Source of the DNA: Phytophthora colocasiae
Lineage: Eukaryota; Oomycota; Peronosporomycetes; Peronosporales; Peronosporaceae
Reading direction: 5' to 3'
Length of the DNA stretch: 64,000 nucleotides
Assembly: GCA_018806915.1 (NCBI GenBank)
Contig: JAGKQI010000064.1
Span: 1,178,001-1,242,000, forward strand
In this document: positions 19,564-29,215 of the stretch, one piece after another
Numbering within the stretch: the stretch's first letter is position 1
Layout of the letters: each line of letters begins with the position of its first letter
Notes under the pieces: model-generated
The model's input: the letters and a program-made list of their open reading frames with translations, nothing else
Database searches by the model: none
What the model was told of the DNA's origin: nothing
Translations under genes and position numbers: made by a program

Positions 19564-21105
19564 TCACTTCGGCGGCAAAGCGCACGAGACCCGCAGTTTC
19601 ATCCCGTTAAACTCTTTCCCATCCAGATCCTCGACAGCCCGATTCATGTCCTCAGCACTTTGTAGTGTCACGAAGCCAAACCCACGCGCAGTAATACGCA
19701 CTGTTTCGTATCCAAGATACTGGAACAGGAAGGACAATTCTTCGCGTGAAGTGCCTTGGGGCAAGTTTCCCACATACACTTCGTATGGGTGAGGAGCAGG
19801 GTGGAATCGGTCGCCACCCCTGCCAGGGTTGCCTCCGCGATAGCCTCCACGCTCGCCACCTCGATACCCCCCATTACTTCCTCGTCGACGAGTGTCCAGG
19901 TTCGGTGGCACTTCAGCATGACCCCACCACACACTGTGCACGATAACACCCTCTGGGTTGCCATTCTCATCACGTGTGGGAACTGTCAGCACCAGGTTCT
20001 CACCTTCGCGGATAGGAACGCGGTGCTTGAACTCATCTTGGAAGATCTCTTCAATGAAAACGAGAAAACCAGTTGGAACAATCGTTAGCCGCAGCGTAAA
20101 TGGCTCTCCGAATGTTAATGGGAACCTCGGAAGAGGCTGTGAGCACCCCCAGCGCCCGTCGATGTTGCTGTTCTGGATAATATGCCCTCCTCGTTGACGA
20201 CGGGGATTGAAGTGGTACAAGACCGTTCCTGGATATGGTGCACCGCTAAGCATGCTGGCTTGGGTGCTGACGTTGAAGCAGCAACGTGATGACCTTGGAG
20301 GCAGTGTCGCGTGGATAATCAGCGTGTTATTAGTGGCAAACGCCACTTCAGGCAGCACCAAATCCAAGGGTGATCCAGTGGAAGAGTCCCAGTCTTCATT
20401 CCTCAGGAAACTCTCCAAAGGCAGCTGAATTGACGTGCGTCCTCCCTGGATCTTGATCTCTCCTGGCTTGTCACTCTTGGTAGTTCTCGGTCTCTTGACA
20501 CTGTGCACTCCTCCAACCACACTACCAGATCCCCCTCGTAGAATATCCGTCAATGGGTTCGTCCTCTTAACTGTAGTGGAAGACGTCGTTCGACCTGCAG
20601 CTTTCTTGGCCATAAGCAGCTTCGCCCTCTCCACCGCCGGCATGGAAGGCTTCGCACCTGTAGCTCCTGTAGTAGCTCCACCTGTCCCATTGCTACTGCT
20701 GGAGACGCCAGAAGCCGAAGACCGTTGAGCCAAGAAGCTCTGAACTCTGGCTCTGTCCGACGAAAGCTGTCGCTTGGGCGTCGTAGCAGAAGGGGGCGTA
20801 ACACCTCCTGTACCTTTCCCCATAGACGAAAGAGAAGTTTTACGACCTAATGGAGTCCCGACAACTTTACCCAGTGCTTTGGGGGATGCAGAGATGCCTG
20901 AAGGGGCTGATACCGTCAATTCCGAGCTTGTGCCATTAGCTCCAGCACTTAAAGAGGCGTCGCTTGCAGACTGGAAGAGCTGCACCAGTAGAATCTCCTG
21001 CGTCGTGAGATATTTACTATCAAAAGCCTCAAGCTGCAGATGCTGCTGGAGCTCGTGCAGCTCGTCGTCCTTAGGCGCCTCCACCATCACCTCTTCCTTC
21101 GGCAT
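19564..21105 (-). CDS. Galectin-domain protein fused to an RNA-recognition motif
   Basis: Single exon, 513 residues, from ATG 21105 (MPKEEVMVEAPK). Residues 1-215 are low-complexity Ser/Thr/Gly with basic patches, probably disordered and possibly nuclear-targeting (VKRPRTTKSDK). Residues about 225-385 form a galactoside-binding-lectin (galectin) domain: HFNPRRQRGGHIIQNSNIDG plus RWG keeps the H-N-R...N...W carbohydrate-site pattern, followed by EPFTLRLTIVPTGFLVFI. An RGG/GGYRGG-rich linker leads into a C-terminal RRM (YEVYVGNLPQGTSREELSFL; RGFGFVTLQSAEDMNRAV). There is no signal peptide, so it should act inside the cell, likely on RNA. The combination of lectin fold and RRM is unusual; each domain call is firm. 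Confidence 0.85.
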   Translation of the reverse strand: MPKEEVMVEAPKDDELHELQQHLQLEAFDSKYLTTQEILLVQLFQSASDASLSAGANGTSSELTVSAPSGISASPKALGKVVGTPLGRKTSLSSMGKGTGGVTPPSATTPKRQLSSDRARVQSFLAQRSSASGVSSSSNGTGGATTGATGAKPSMPAVERAKLLMAKKAAGRTTSSTTVKRTNPLTDILRGGSGSVVGGVHSVKRPRTTKSDKPGEIKIQGGRTSIQLPLESFLRNEDWDSSTGSPLDLVLPEVAFATNNTLIIHATLPPRSSRCCFNVSTQASMLSGAPYPGTVLYHFNPRRQRGGHIIQNSNIDGRWGCSQPLPRFPLTFGEPFTLRLTIVPTGFLVFIEEIFQDEFKHRVPIREGENLVLTVPTRDENGNPEGVIVHSVWWGHAEVPPNLDTRRRGSNGGYRGGERGGYRGGNPGRGGDRFHPAPHPYEVYVGNLPQGTSREELSFLFQYLGYETVRITARGFGFVTLQSAEDMNRAVEDLDGKEFNGMKLRVSCALPPK

Positions 21106-21201
21106 TTTTGTTCGGTCAATTTGTATTGTAACATTTCGGAAATGAATGTAGCTCAATATGATATTTACCTTACAAGTTTTTTTTTTCAATCAGGAAAAAT
21201 A

Positions 21202-22380
21202 ATGGCGGCCATCAAGTGGATGTGTTGTACTTGTATGCTGCTGTATGTGGCTGTGGCTGCTGCTAACGAAGAGCAGCTTCGTGTGGATGAGATACTTGAG
21301 ATGAACGTGCAGGAGATGCAGCGAGCGTTTGCGAACGTGGAGCGGCAGCTGAGCGCGGTGAAGGAAATGCCGGAGCTATTCCCTCAGCAGGGAGTGCAGT
21401 TGCAGATGTTATCGGAGGAAATTCGACATAAATTGAATGTGATCCAAGCGGAAGTGAAGAAGGAGATTGACGATGCAGTTCTGGAGGTGGATAATGCGCG
21501 TTTTGCGGCGTTGAAGAACGTGACAACGTGGATGAAGTCGCTTCGGGAGCTGCAGGAAGCTACAGAGAGGAATAAGCAGACGCTGCAGCGTATTAGGGAG
21601 AGAAAAGAACTGGAAGAACAACAGCGGAAAGCTGAGAAGGAGTTGGAGCTGCAGCAACGCGAGAAACAGCGAGAGAAGGAGATCGAACTGGAGAGACAAA
21701 AACAAGTAGAAGAGATGAAGAAGATGCAAGAAATGAAGCTGAGAGAGATGGAGGAACAACAAGCACTGGAGCTGCAGGCAGCAGAGAAGAAGAAGTTGGA
21801 GGAACAACGAGTTTTAAAGCAGCTACAAACATTGGAGAAGGAGAAGAAAGAGCTAGAGGAGCAACAGAAGCAGCATGAAGTAGAACTGCAAGCACTGGAG
21901 AAGGAAAAAGAACGACAGAAGAAAGCCCAACAGGAACAAGAGCTGAAGGAGCTGAAGGAGAGAGAGGCCCCAGAGAGAGAAAGTGACTTAACTGAAGAGA
22001 AGGATAACAGCGACCAAGCAGAAGAAACTCTGCCCGCTGACAGCTCAAAACGTACCAGTGTGGTGAAGACGGTGCTGAATTGGTACGTCTCGATGGAGCA
22101 AAAGCTGTTGGATATGATGGCAGCGGTATATCGGCAGCTGGTGCTGCCTGTGGTTGCCATTTTGGGCTTCTTCTTTTTCTTGGCGGTGGCTATTGGCAAA
22201 TACAACGCCATGAAGCAAGCCCAGCGCAACCGACGTGTTTTGTATTCTGGATACCCAGCAAGCTACCGGCGGAATGTGAAGCAACAGGAGAAATCCGCAA
22301 CGGTTGATGATCCCGGTTTAGAACCTCGTTTACGGCGCTCACGTCCACACCGTGATCCGAATGGATTCCTTGGAAACTAA
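21202..22380 (+). CDS. Signal-peptide, long coiled-coil, single-pass membrane protein
   Basis: Single exon, 392 residues from ATG 21202 (MAAIKWMCCTCMLLYVAVAAA, a signal peptide). Residues about 25-285 are Glu/Lys/Gln-rich heptads predicted to be a continuous coiled coil. A hydrophobic segment (LVLPVVAILGFFFFLAVAIG) near residues 315-335 is followed by a basic tail ending RPHRDPNGFLGN. The topology suggests a lumenal or extracellular rod tethered by one helix. No enzyme motif and no family I recognise. It is divergent from the galectin-RRM gene, with only 96 bp between the two ATGs, so they share a promoter region. Confidence 0.7.
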   Translation: MAAIKWMCCTCMLLYVAVAAANEEQLRVDEILEMNVQEMQRAFANVERQLSAVKEMPELFPQQGVQLQMLSEEIRHKLNVIQAEVKKEIDDAVLEVDNARFAALKNVTTWMKSLRELQEATERNKQTLQRIRERKELEEQQRKAEKELELQQREKQREKEIELERQKQVEEMKKMQEMKLREMEEQQALELQAAEKKKLEEQRVLKQLQTLEKEKKELEEQQKQHEVELQALEKEKERQKKAQQEQELKELKEREAPERESDLTEEKDNSDQAEETLPADSSKRTSVVKTVLNWYVSMEQKLLDMMAAVYRQLVLPVVAILGFFFFLAVAIGKYNAMKQAQRNRRVLYSGYPASYRRNVKQQEKSATVDDPGLEPRLRRSRPHRDPNGFLGN

Positions 22381-22679
22381 TATGGAGTTCGATGTCAAAG
22401 CTACTGCGACAGATTGGAAAACTATTTAATTACCATGGATGCATCGTCTGAGTACCTTGGTGTTCACAATTCTTGTACGTGATAACAACTCGGCTGTGCA
22501 TAAGCTTCAGTACATCGGAACATATCGACGATCTATTTCTCGAATACTAGCAGTGATGATAATTCAAGAGGATGACAGAAATCACACTACGGTTTTTGAT
22601 TTTCACAAAACAAACGTAAATTTGCTTCATATGTACACAAATCTGTTACTGTTCGACTTTCGTGTATCAACGACCACGA

Positions 22680-23096
22680 TCAATTCTTGGTAGCTTGGGA
22701 TTTCACTTTGTGAATCTTGATTGAGTTCACCTCCAGCTCCTTCTTCGGTCCCGAAGAAATGACCACGTCGAAGTTTCCACATTCCGGATAGAAGTACGAA
22801 TCGAAGCAGCGACCCGCGTACTCGCTTCTCACGATGCAGCCATTCACGACAAAGGTGTATTTCTTACCGCCATGCGCTGGAGACTTTGCATACAACGCCT
22901 CGACACTTTTAGAGCAAATGAAGTCGGTAATGTCAGGATTGTAGATGCTTTCGTCCTCTAACGCAGTGATGAGCAAGCTTTCTTCCGCCTTGGTGGGGTC
23001 GAGCTCCACCCATTTACTGGTAGTTGCTGCTTGGGTAGTGGAGATGGCAAGCAGAGCCAATCCCAGAGCAGAAACGAACGTGCCCACGGACGGCAT
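22680..23096 (-). CDS. EPIC-like secreted cystatin-related protein, gene 3
   Basis: Single exon, 138 residues. Signal peptide MPSVGTFVSALGLALLAIS with the same MPS start as genes 1 and 2, then ESLLITALEDESIYNPDITDFIC, YTFVVNGCIV, YAGRCFD and ECGNFDVVI. The four cysteines align with the other members. The QxVxG position reads PAHGG, so the classic cystatin loop is lost though a Gly remains. C-terminal tail is basic (KVKSQATKN). Likely apoplastic and likely derived by local duplication; inhibitory activity uncertain. Confidence 0.8.
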   Translation of the reverse strand: MPSVGTFVSALGLALLAISTTQAATTSKWVELDPTKAEESLLITALEDESIYNPDITDFICSKSVEALYAKSPAHGGKKYTFVVNGCIVRSEYAGRCFDSYFYPECGNFDVVISSGPKKELEVNSIKIHKVKSQATKN

Positions 23097-23318
23097 TTTA
23101 CTGTTCGAGTGGAGTCTTGAAGCGTTGCGGACAAATTCAACAGTGAGCAGAGATTTGGCTTGGGATTTCCTTGCGCTGCCGTGATCACTTTAGCCTTCGA
23201 GTGGGACCCAGCGCTGCTTGCGCACGATTGGCTGGACAGAGCAACTTGATCGGATGCTCACTTCAATTTAGAGGTTCAATGCGCATCACGGACGTTTGTT
23301 TGATTTATGTCATTACGC

Positions 23319-23768
23319 CTACTCCTCAACGATGTTACCATACTCGTCTTCTACCGGCCAGCCTTCTTCTTGCGGCTTCCAGTCCTCGATTAGCACCACA
23401 TCGTTCGTGTGAATGTAGACTTTCAAAGCCTCCTTCTCGCAGCTCCACTCCGGAAGACACTGGCCAACGTTGTCAGCTGTATCCCAAGTACAGCCCAGTA
23501 CGTTGAACCTGAATATATCGGCCTGCTTTTCAATTTGGTCGATGTAATCGGAGCACATGAGCGTAGCGGAGACGGTCGGGTAGTAGGAGCTCACATTCTT
23601 CAGCGCTGAATACAGCATCTCACTTGTAGAATTGTCGACTGTTACTTGCTCCCAGTCATCGGCAGGAGTCGCAGGAGCAACTTCTTCGCCGTCGATTTCT
23701 ATGGCCGTTGTAATCGTCAGAATAGCAAGGCCGAAGAAACCAGAAGCCAACACTGCTTTCGATTTCAT
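23319..23768 (-). CDS. Divergent EPIC-like secreted protein, gene 4
   Basis: Single exon, 149 residues. Signal peptide MKSKAVLASGFFGLAILTIT, then an acidic Pro-rich spacer and TSEMLYSALKNVSSYYPTVS, which matches the xxLYSAL..V.SY.P motif of genes 1 and 2. The four-Cys pattern LMC...LGC...GQC...WSC is kept. The inhibitory loop is not recognisable, and the C-terminus is extended and acidic (EEGWPVEDEYGNIVEE) rather than basic. It is the most diverged member. Placement in the cluster plus Cys spacing support the family assignment. Confidence 0.68.
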   Translation of the reverse strand: MKSKAVLASGFFGLAILTITTAIEIDGEEVAPATPADDWEQVTVDNSTSEMLYSALKNVSSYYPTVSATLMCSDYIDQIEKQADIFRFNVLGCTWDTADNVGQCLPEWSCEKEALKVYIHTNDVVLIEDWKPQEEGWPVEDEYGNIVEE

Positions 23769-24425
23769 GGGGAGTTGCGGCTTGTTTAGATTCAGAGAAA
23801 TCGGAAAGTGAATCGATGGATAGCAGAATTTTGATTAAAGGTTATCCAGTGATAGGTTGCTTAGTACCGGTCTACGATACTAAACCTCGACACTTCGATA
23901 CGATTTATCAATGTCGTTTTTCTCTTCGGAGTCTATCAGCTGTCTTCATCAAATTTCGTTTCTCATAATGTCTTTCTAACTCATTGCACTGCAAAAATAA
24001 CTACTTCAAGTATCAAAGAGGGTGTTCTTCGGACTTAAGCGCTAAAATGTGCATAAGTCTTATGGTGATTCTACACTATCGACTTGAAAAAAAATCTTGG
24101 TTGTGCTTCTAAAAAGACAGAGAGGTTATATGCGGAATTGGTGAGCAGTGACTACGAAATCGGACAGTGATCCGAAAAATAGAGAACGTTGAAATTGTGT
24201 AAACCTACCGGTAACTGATACAGAAACGCCGAATGAACGTGTACAGTGTTTTGGTTCTCATCAATGTTTGGTTGATGCGCTTCGGTTAAGAACTCCATGC
24301 ACTATAGCACTAGTAGTAGTACATACAGATACGTAATACTATATCTGTAGTTATCAGAATATTGCTCTCCATTTATCGTTGGTCAATCAAATATATTCAG
24401 CCCAGAGGCATCGGCGTTTATAAAG
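23769..24425. other. Intergenic region within the EPIC cluster
   Basis: About 650 bp, AT-rich, between two minus-strand EPIC-like genes. No gene, RNA or repeat that I can support. Presumably holds the promoter of gene 4. Confidence 0.55.
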
Positions 24426-24825
24426 TTAGGCAGTCTGGGATTCCACCGGCGTAATAGACGTCACTTCGAGCGTGTCGGTCCAAGGCTGAGAGTAAATGAC
24501 GATGTCGTAGCTGGAGTAATCGCACTTGCGGTCGTCACAAGCACCCAGCTCTTTATCCGAGTCCACGACGCAGCCTGCCACTTGGAACTTGTAGTTGGTG
24601 CCGGCCACAGTCTGCGTCTCGAGGTTCTCAATGGCGATCAGGCAGATCTTGGTCGTTATGTCTTCATTGTACGTGCTAGAGTTGCCTGCAGCCTGCGTGA
24701 GGATCTCAATATCGTCGCTGGTGGCGTTCTTCTGCTTGTATCCACCGAGAATCTCGGCCCCTTGAGCACTGGAGGCAGCCAATGCCAAGACGGCAACACA
24801 AGCGACGGAGCGGAAAAAAAACCAT
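24426..24825 (-). pseudogene. EPIC1/EPIC2-like secreted cystatin, gene 5, start codon out of frame
   Basis: The mature domain is the best cystatin match in the window. It has AEILGGYKQKNATSDDIEIL with the conserved N-terminal Gly pair, LETQTVAGTNYKFQVAGC with an intact QxVxG loop (QTVAG), GACDDRKCDY, and DIVIYSQPWTDTLEV with the PW second loop. It should therefore be a papain-type protease inhibitor of the EPIC family. However, the reading frame has no ATG. The only plausible start (24823-24825) is one base out of frame because of a run of eight T on the coding strand (plus-strand A at 24814-24821), and an in-frame stop lies just upstream. One base fewer in the run would give a normal signal peptide. 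Either a recent frameshift or a homopolymer sequencing error. Confidence 0.85.
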
Positions 24826-25904
24826 TAGGAAGAAGAAAGTTGGGGACCTGGAAAGGTGATCTAAGCTGCTAGAGCTTCGGCTTGGTGGGTGTGATCTCAA
24901 GCGTGTGAATTGCGGAGTGACAGCCGCCAAAACCCCACTGAATTTTCGCGTGCTCGACAAGCGGCCGCCCATCTTCTCCATGCCATCACCGCCGTGCATT
25001 TCTGTCTGTCGATCCTATCGTCGCTCTTGTCGAAGCAAGGCGAGCGCCGTCCAACGTTGTGCGATTGTGGTGGATTTCAAATGTAGCTGGTCATCCCCCA
25101 GCCGTTGAAGCGGTCGGTCTGAACTACAAACACCTACAGTTTGTATACTTGATGAAACGGCGGTTCTGACCCACGATCACTTGGAGTTTGTATGCTTGAC
25201 TGTTACTAGTACGGTGGACCGACAGAAGTGCGGCTGTCCACAGGATCAATATGGTTGGTGCAAGTCTCACTTGGACCAAGTGCCTTGGTACATTTCAAAC
25301 AGCTCGAAGGTCCGTATCTAACGTATTCATGCAGGAATATGTCGCCCCAGTCTACGATACAGTAGTTGATGCGATAGTTTTCGTTCCGTGTGCAATCGGG
25401 AGCAAAGGACATGAAATATCTGAAGGCACCTCTGCATCCTTGCAGCTGTGGCTTCCGGTGCGAGTCTTGGCACACCGAGAGTTGTCGTGTTCTTGCCACT
25501 GCCAGTCTGACATTCAAACTCCGTCTCGATATCTTAGGACAAGTCTGATGGGTGGACGTCGAAGCAGCTCACTAGATGTAGTCCTGGAAAGGAGAGGCTA
25601 CTGGACTGCTGGATATTGAAGCATCAGAACCACCGACTGGTAGCTGGTAAACTCTGGCTTCCGCAGAGATCGAGGCTATCAGGCGAACGTTCGCATTAAA
25701 TTTCATTCTGATCCACAAAGGCGAGAGCTTTTGGGGTTAATGCAAGCTGGAATCATACCTTCTGGAACGATGCTGGAGACTTTACCATTGCTGTCCCGCT
25801 TTATAGTAAAGAGACATCTGTCGAACACCAAGGCGCTGCTTCTTCCTGTTCGTATTATAAAGCAGGATCGAGATTGACTGCAACGTTGCACGGTTTGACT
25901 CTCC
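24826..25904. other. Intergenic region between EPIC cluster and transglutaminase gene
   Basis: About 1.1 kb. A minus-strand ORF at 25206-25517 has seven cysteines but no signal peptide and no recognisable domain, so I do not call it a gene. Two short TTTGTAT-CTTGA repeats occur near 25140 and 25190. Nothing else supported. Confidence 0.5.
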
Positions 25905-25919
25905 TCATTCTGTAACTTG
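25905..25919 (+). promoter_or_regulatory. Oomycete Inr-like element upstream of the transglutaminase elicitor
   Basis: CTCATTCTGTAACTT matches 13 of 15 positions of the Inr consensus YTCATTYYNCAWTTT, 27 bp before the ATG, a normal distance for oomycete genes. Confidence 0.55.
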
Positions 25920-25946
25920 CATTCTTCACCGCGGCTACTTGTGACC

Positions 25947-27467
25947 ATGAAGCCGACCCGGTACTCTTCTACAGCTTTCGCTGCCAATGTTGCAGCGCTT
26001 GCTGTTCTTCTGCTACCTGGAGCTACGGGTACGCCGTTCGCGAACAACCCGGTGACCATCGTGTCTAGTGCTACGTCGCTTTCGCACACCAGTCCTGCCT
26101 TCGGAGGAGTAGCTCCTGGTACAGACACCAGTGTTCTCACTTACACGGTGCAAGAGTACAAGGTCACGACGTTCCACAGCTCCAACAGCAGCTCAAGCAC
26201 CACGAGTACCACCACAACCAACGGCGGCAAGACCAGTACAACCACTTCAAAGACGTCCAAGAGCTCGTCTTCAACCAAACAGTCGACAGTCTTCAAGAGC
26301 GCTGTAGTTGGTAATGGACCCATTCTCGGTGCTGTTCATGAACGTACATTGGAAGAAACAGAGAAAACTGCCGACATCCAGAAGCTCGAAAGTCATTTCG
26401 GAACGCCTTTGGAACTCAACTTCAACAACTTGGCGTCCGATGCTGCGTTCTACGTCCGACCGTGGCCCAGTAGCTACTGGGCGATGTATCTGGATAGCAT
26501 CAACTACCGTTGGAAGTCTGCGAGTGAGCCTAGCGCTACTGAGAAGTACGCAAATGCTTTCGGAATGGACCCAGATGCCTTGATGGCGAGCGTCTCAAAA
26601 TCAACCGGTGTCGAGTCGATGGCAGCTTCAGGCACTTCGTGCTGGACCAACTGGGACTGTGCGAGCAAAGGTGACGGCAGCGTCTGTGCTCGACGTGACG
26701 GGGAGACTCAGGGTTACTGCATCCCAACCTGGTACGGTATCTGCCACGCCTGGGCCCCTGCTGCTCTTCTTGAACCTGAACCAAACTGCGCTGTGGACTA
26801 CAATGGAGTCACGTTCCAGCCGATGGACATTAAGGCTCTGGTGTCTGAGATCTACGACGGAGCGAAACTCGCGACGGTCTTCACTGGTGCGAGATTCTAC
26901 GGCTCGGACAGAGACGACAAAACGGACGAATACGGTCGATACACGGATTCTTCGCGTCGTGATCTCGGTCCTGGCTTCATGCACGTCGCTCTTGCTAATA
27001 TCATCGGGCGCTTCAACACTTCAGTTGTTATGGATGTCACTGCGGGTGCAGAGGTGTGGAACCAGCCCATTTACGGCTACAAAGTGCTCAGTAAGACGGA
27101 AATGACACCAAATGATGCCGCTAACCAGTATTTCCAAGTACCAACGTACCCGTTTAACAGTGCTGCTCAACGGATCATGTACGTGGAGACTAGCGTATCC
27201 TGGATGGTGGAGACTTTCGAAGACGGCGGACTCGTGGCTTCCGGTCGGGCTTCGACGTACGAGACCAGCAAGACGTACAAGTATCTGCTGGAGCTGGATA
27301 ACGACTACAACGTTCTTGGTGGAGAGTGGGTTGGAGAATCGCAGTCGGACCACCCGGATTTCCTCTGGTTCGCCAAGTCTCGACCGGATCTGAGCCTCGT
27401 GACGGATGTGGGGCTCAGCTATCAGAACGTCCGGATGCTACTGGATAAGGCCACCAATTGTCCGTAA
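25947..27467 (+). CDS. Secreted Pep-13-type transglutaminase elicitor (GP42/M81 family)
   Basis: Single exon, 506 residues from ATG 25947 (MKPTRYSSTAFAANVAALAV, signal peptide). Residues about 70-125 form a Ser/Thr-rich, probably heavily O-glycosylated spacer. The catalytic domain follows: SCWTNWDCASKGDGSVC, then TWYGICHAWAPAA with the likely catalytic Cys266, and NCAVDYNGVTF. The 13-residue Pep-13 element lies at 370-382 as VWNQPIYGYKVLS. Its Trp2 and Pro5, reported as essential for elicitor activity, are kept, while positions 6-7, 9 and 12-13 differ from the canonical peptide. Family members are calcium-dependent cell-wall transglutaminases and act as a molecular pattern recognised by parsley and potato. 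No membrane anchor; likely wall-associated. Confidence 0.93.
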   Translation: MKPTRYSSTAFAANVAALAVLLLPGATGTPFANNPVTIVSSATSLSHTSPAFGGVAPGTDTSVLTYTVQEYKVTTFHSSNSSSSTTSTTTTNGGKTSTTTSKTSKSSSSTKQSTVFKSAVVGNGPILGAVHERTLEETEKTADIQKLESHFGTPLELNFNNLASDAAFYVRPWPSSYWAMYLDSINYRWKSASEPSATEKYANAFGMDPDALMASVSKSTGVESMAASGTSCWTNWDCASKGDGSVCARRDGETQGYCIPTWYGICHAWAPAALLEPEPNCAVDYNGVTFQPMDIKALVSEIYDGAKLATVFTGARFYGSDRDDKTDEYGRYTDSSRRDLGPGFMHVALANIIGRFNTSVVMDVTAGAEVWNQPIYGYKVLSKTEMTPNDAANQYFQVPTYPFNSAAQRIMYVETSVSWMVETFEDGGLVASGRASTYETSKTYKYLLELDNDYNVLGGEWVGESQSDHPDFLWFAKSRPDLSLVTDVGLSYQNVRMLLDKATNCP

Positions 27468-27577
27468 AGTAGCGATGATTTCTGTCACTTGCGTTGGTAC
27501 TGTGATGGTCTGGTCTATTTGTTGTTTGTAAAAAAAAAAACTCATGCGTCCACATCTCTCGTTTCTGCCATTCTGAT

Positions 27578-28975
27578 CTAGCAGCACTTCTTTTTCTTCT
27601 TTCCACTGTGGCTTCCATCTCGTGAGAGTTCGTCCAGCTCCTCACGATCGCTCTTCTTCTTCCTTTTGTGCGAACTGGACGACGAAGAAGACTTGCGACT
27701 GCTGCGCTCTTTGTTGTACATTACGAACTTGTCCTTTCGGTTGAGCTCCGTAGCCATAGCAGCCAGTTCTGGGTTGTGCGTCTCCAGCTTCTGCAACCAC
27801 TTCACCGCCATGCGTTTACGGCCGCTGCGAGTCTTACGCCACACATTGGGGAAGTTTTGCGAGCTACAGAAATTCTGAGTGACTGCCACTGTGTCGTCCA
27901 CGTTAAAAACCGCATGCCACCACCCACCGGGGATAAACACTGTCTCACCGGGATACTGCATGAACTCGATGCACTGCAGCGTCTCTGGTGGACTTGCCCG
28001 CTTCAAACGCGGTAGCAGATCCATGAAGTAGTTGACAGCTTCGTCGTCCTCGTCGCCACGTACGTGTCTTTTGCCGTTCACAAGGTTCTTTGGGAGATGA
28101 GGCGGGAACAGCACCCAGCGTTTGCGTCCTACAAGCAACGTGTTCCACGCGCTGGTGCCGAGCGGGTCCAAATGCAGTGTCGTGCCAGAACGCTTCGGTC
28201 CGACCAGGAACCAGCGATACGGTGGTCGTCTGTCCTCACCAACTAGAGAGAAGAGATCCTCCGGGAAGTACTTGGGCACTTTGTAGTCGTCAAGCAGCGG
28301 TTTGGTGTCTTTGTGGTCGTCAAAAGTGCTGTCGAAGATGTACAACGGACTGTCATCCGTCTGGTGGTTCAAGTACGTCATGAAGTACTTGAACTTCATC
28401 CGAAGCGTCTTGCCGTGGTCGTCCTCGCCACATTTAAGCTCCACGCGTTTGTAGTCCTTGCGTAGTCTCTTTAGAGACCAATGCTTCACAGCACCCCAAC
28501 CTTCAGCCTCCGGAATGCCATCGACAACTACAGGCACCGCTGGACGCTCATACTCATCAATGAAGCGCTTCACACTCAATTCGCTGCAGTGTTCACGCTT
28601 GATAGGGTTAGACTCATCTAGCGGCAAGTCGCACACATCTGATCCTGCAAAACCTTCACGATTCCAAGCTTCTGGGTCGATATCTAGAGTGCAGCAACTG
28701 TTAGAAAAAAAAACGTATACTAGTACAGTTTTCTAACTATTTCAATAAACTTTACCCGATCGATGTTTCTTCTTGGCATTGTACACTGCACGCTCCACTT
28801 TTGGAGGGAAATAGGGAGCTGGAACAGGCGGGAAACGAGGTTCCTTACTAGTGGAGACAGACTCAGAGCTGTCACTATCTGAAGAAGACGACGACGAAGA
28901 AGAGTCCGAAGAGTCCGAGGACGACGAAGTGACGGATGGAGACCGACGGAACTTCTTACTGCTGTGCATGGCCAT
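27578..28975 (-). CDS. JMJD6-like JmjC dioxygenase
   Basis: Two exons, complement(join(27578..28683,28756..28975)), 441 residues; the 72-bp GT-AG intron restores KKKHRSDIDPEAWNREGF. Exon 1 is Ser/Asp-rich then PPVPAPYFPPKVERAVYNAKK. The JmjC fold carries the Fe(II) triad His244-x-Asp246 (TLHLDPLGTSAW) and His330 (GGWWHAVFN), with ETVFIPGGWWH and a 2-oxoglutarate-binding pattern. The C-terminus is Ser- and Lys-rich (SSSHKRKKKSD, KKKKKCC), consistent with nuclear location. JMJD6-family enzymes hydroxylate lysines of splicing factors such as U2AF65 and have been reported to demethylate arginines. Divergent from the EMC8/9-like gene across 240 bp. Confidence 0.92.
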
Positions 28976-29215
28976 GACTGGAGCTGATTAACGACTGGAG
29001 ACGAATGCAATGACGAGGCTCAGAGCAGCAGAGACGAAGACATGCGATGACGCAGGAACTCAGAATGCGCCACACCAGAGCCACACAAACTGAATCAATG
29101 TCAGTAATTACTCCCTCATTTCAGTAACATTCTTTACAAGAACAGACATGTTGTCAGATTCCTGTACAAGAGCTGCTCCCCTCAAGACATAAGTCATTCG
29201 ACTAGTACTGTATCC

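Noticed and set aside
21384..22229. Long antisense ORF rich in Ser/Cys/Phe
   Set aside because: Mirror frame of the Glu/Lys-rich coiled-coil gene on the plus strand; composition artefact.
25206..25517. Cys-rich minus-strand ORF as a secreted protein
   Set aside because: No signal peptide, no recognised motif and no convincing upstream exon.
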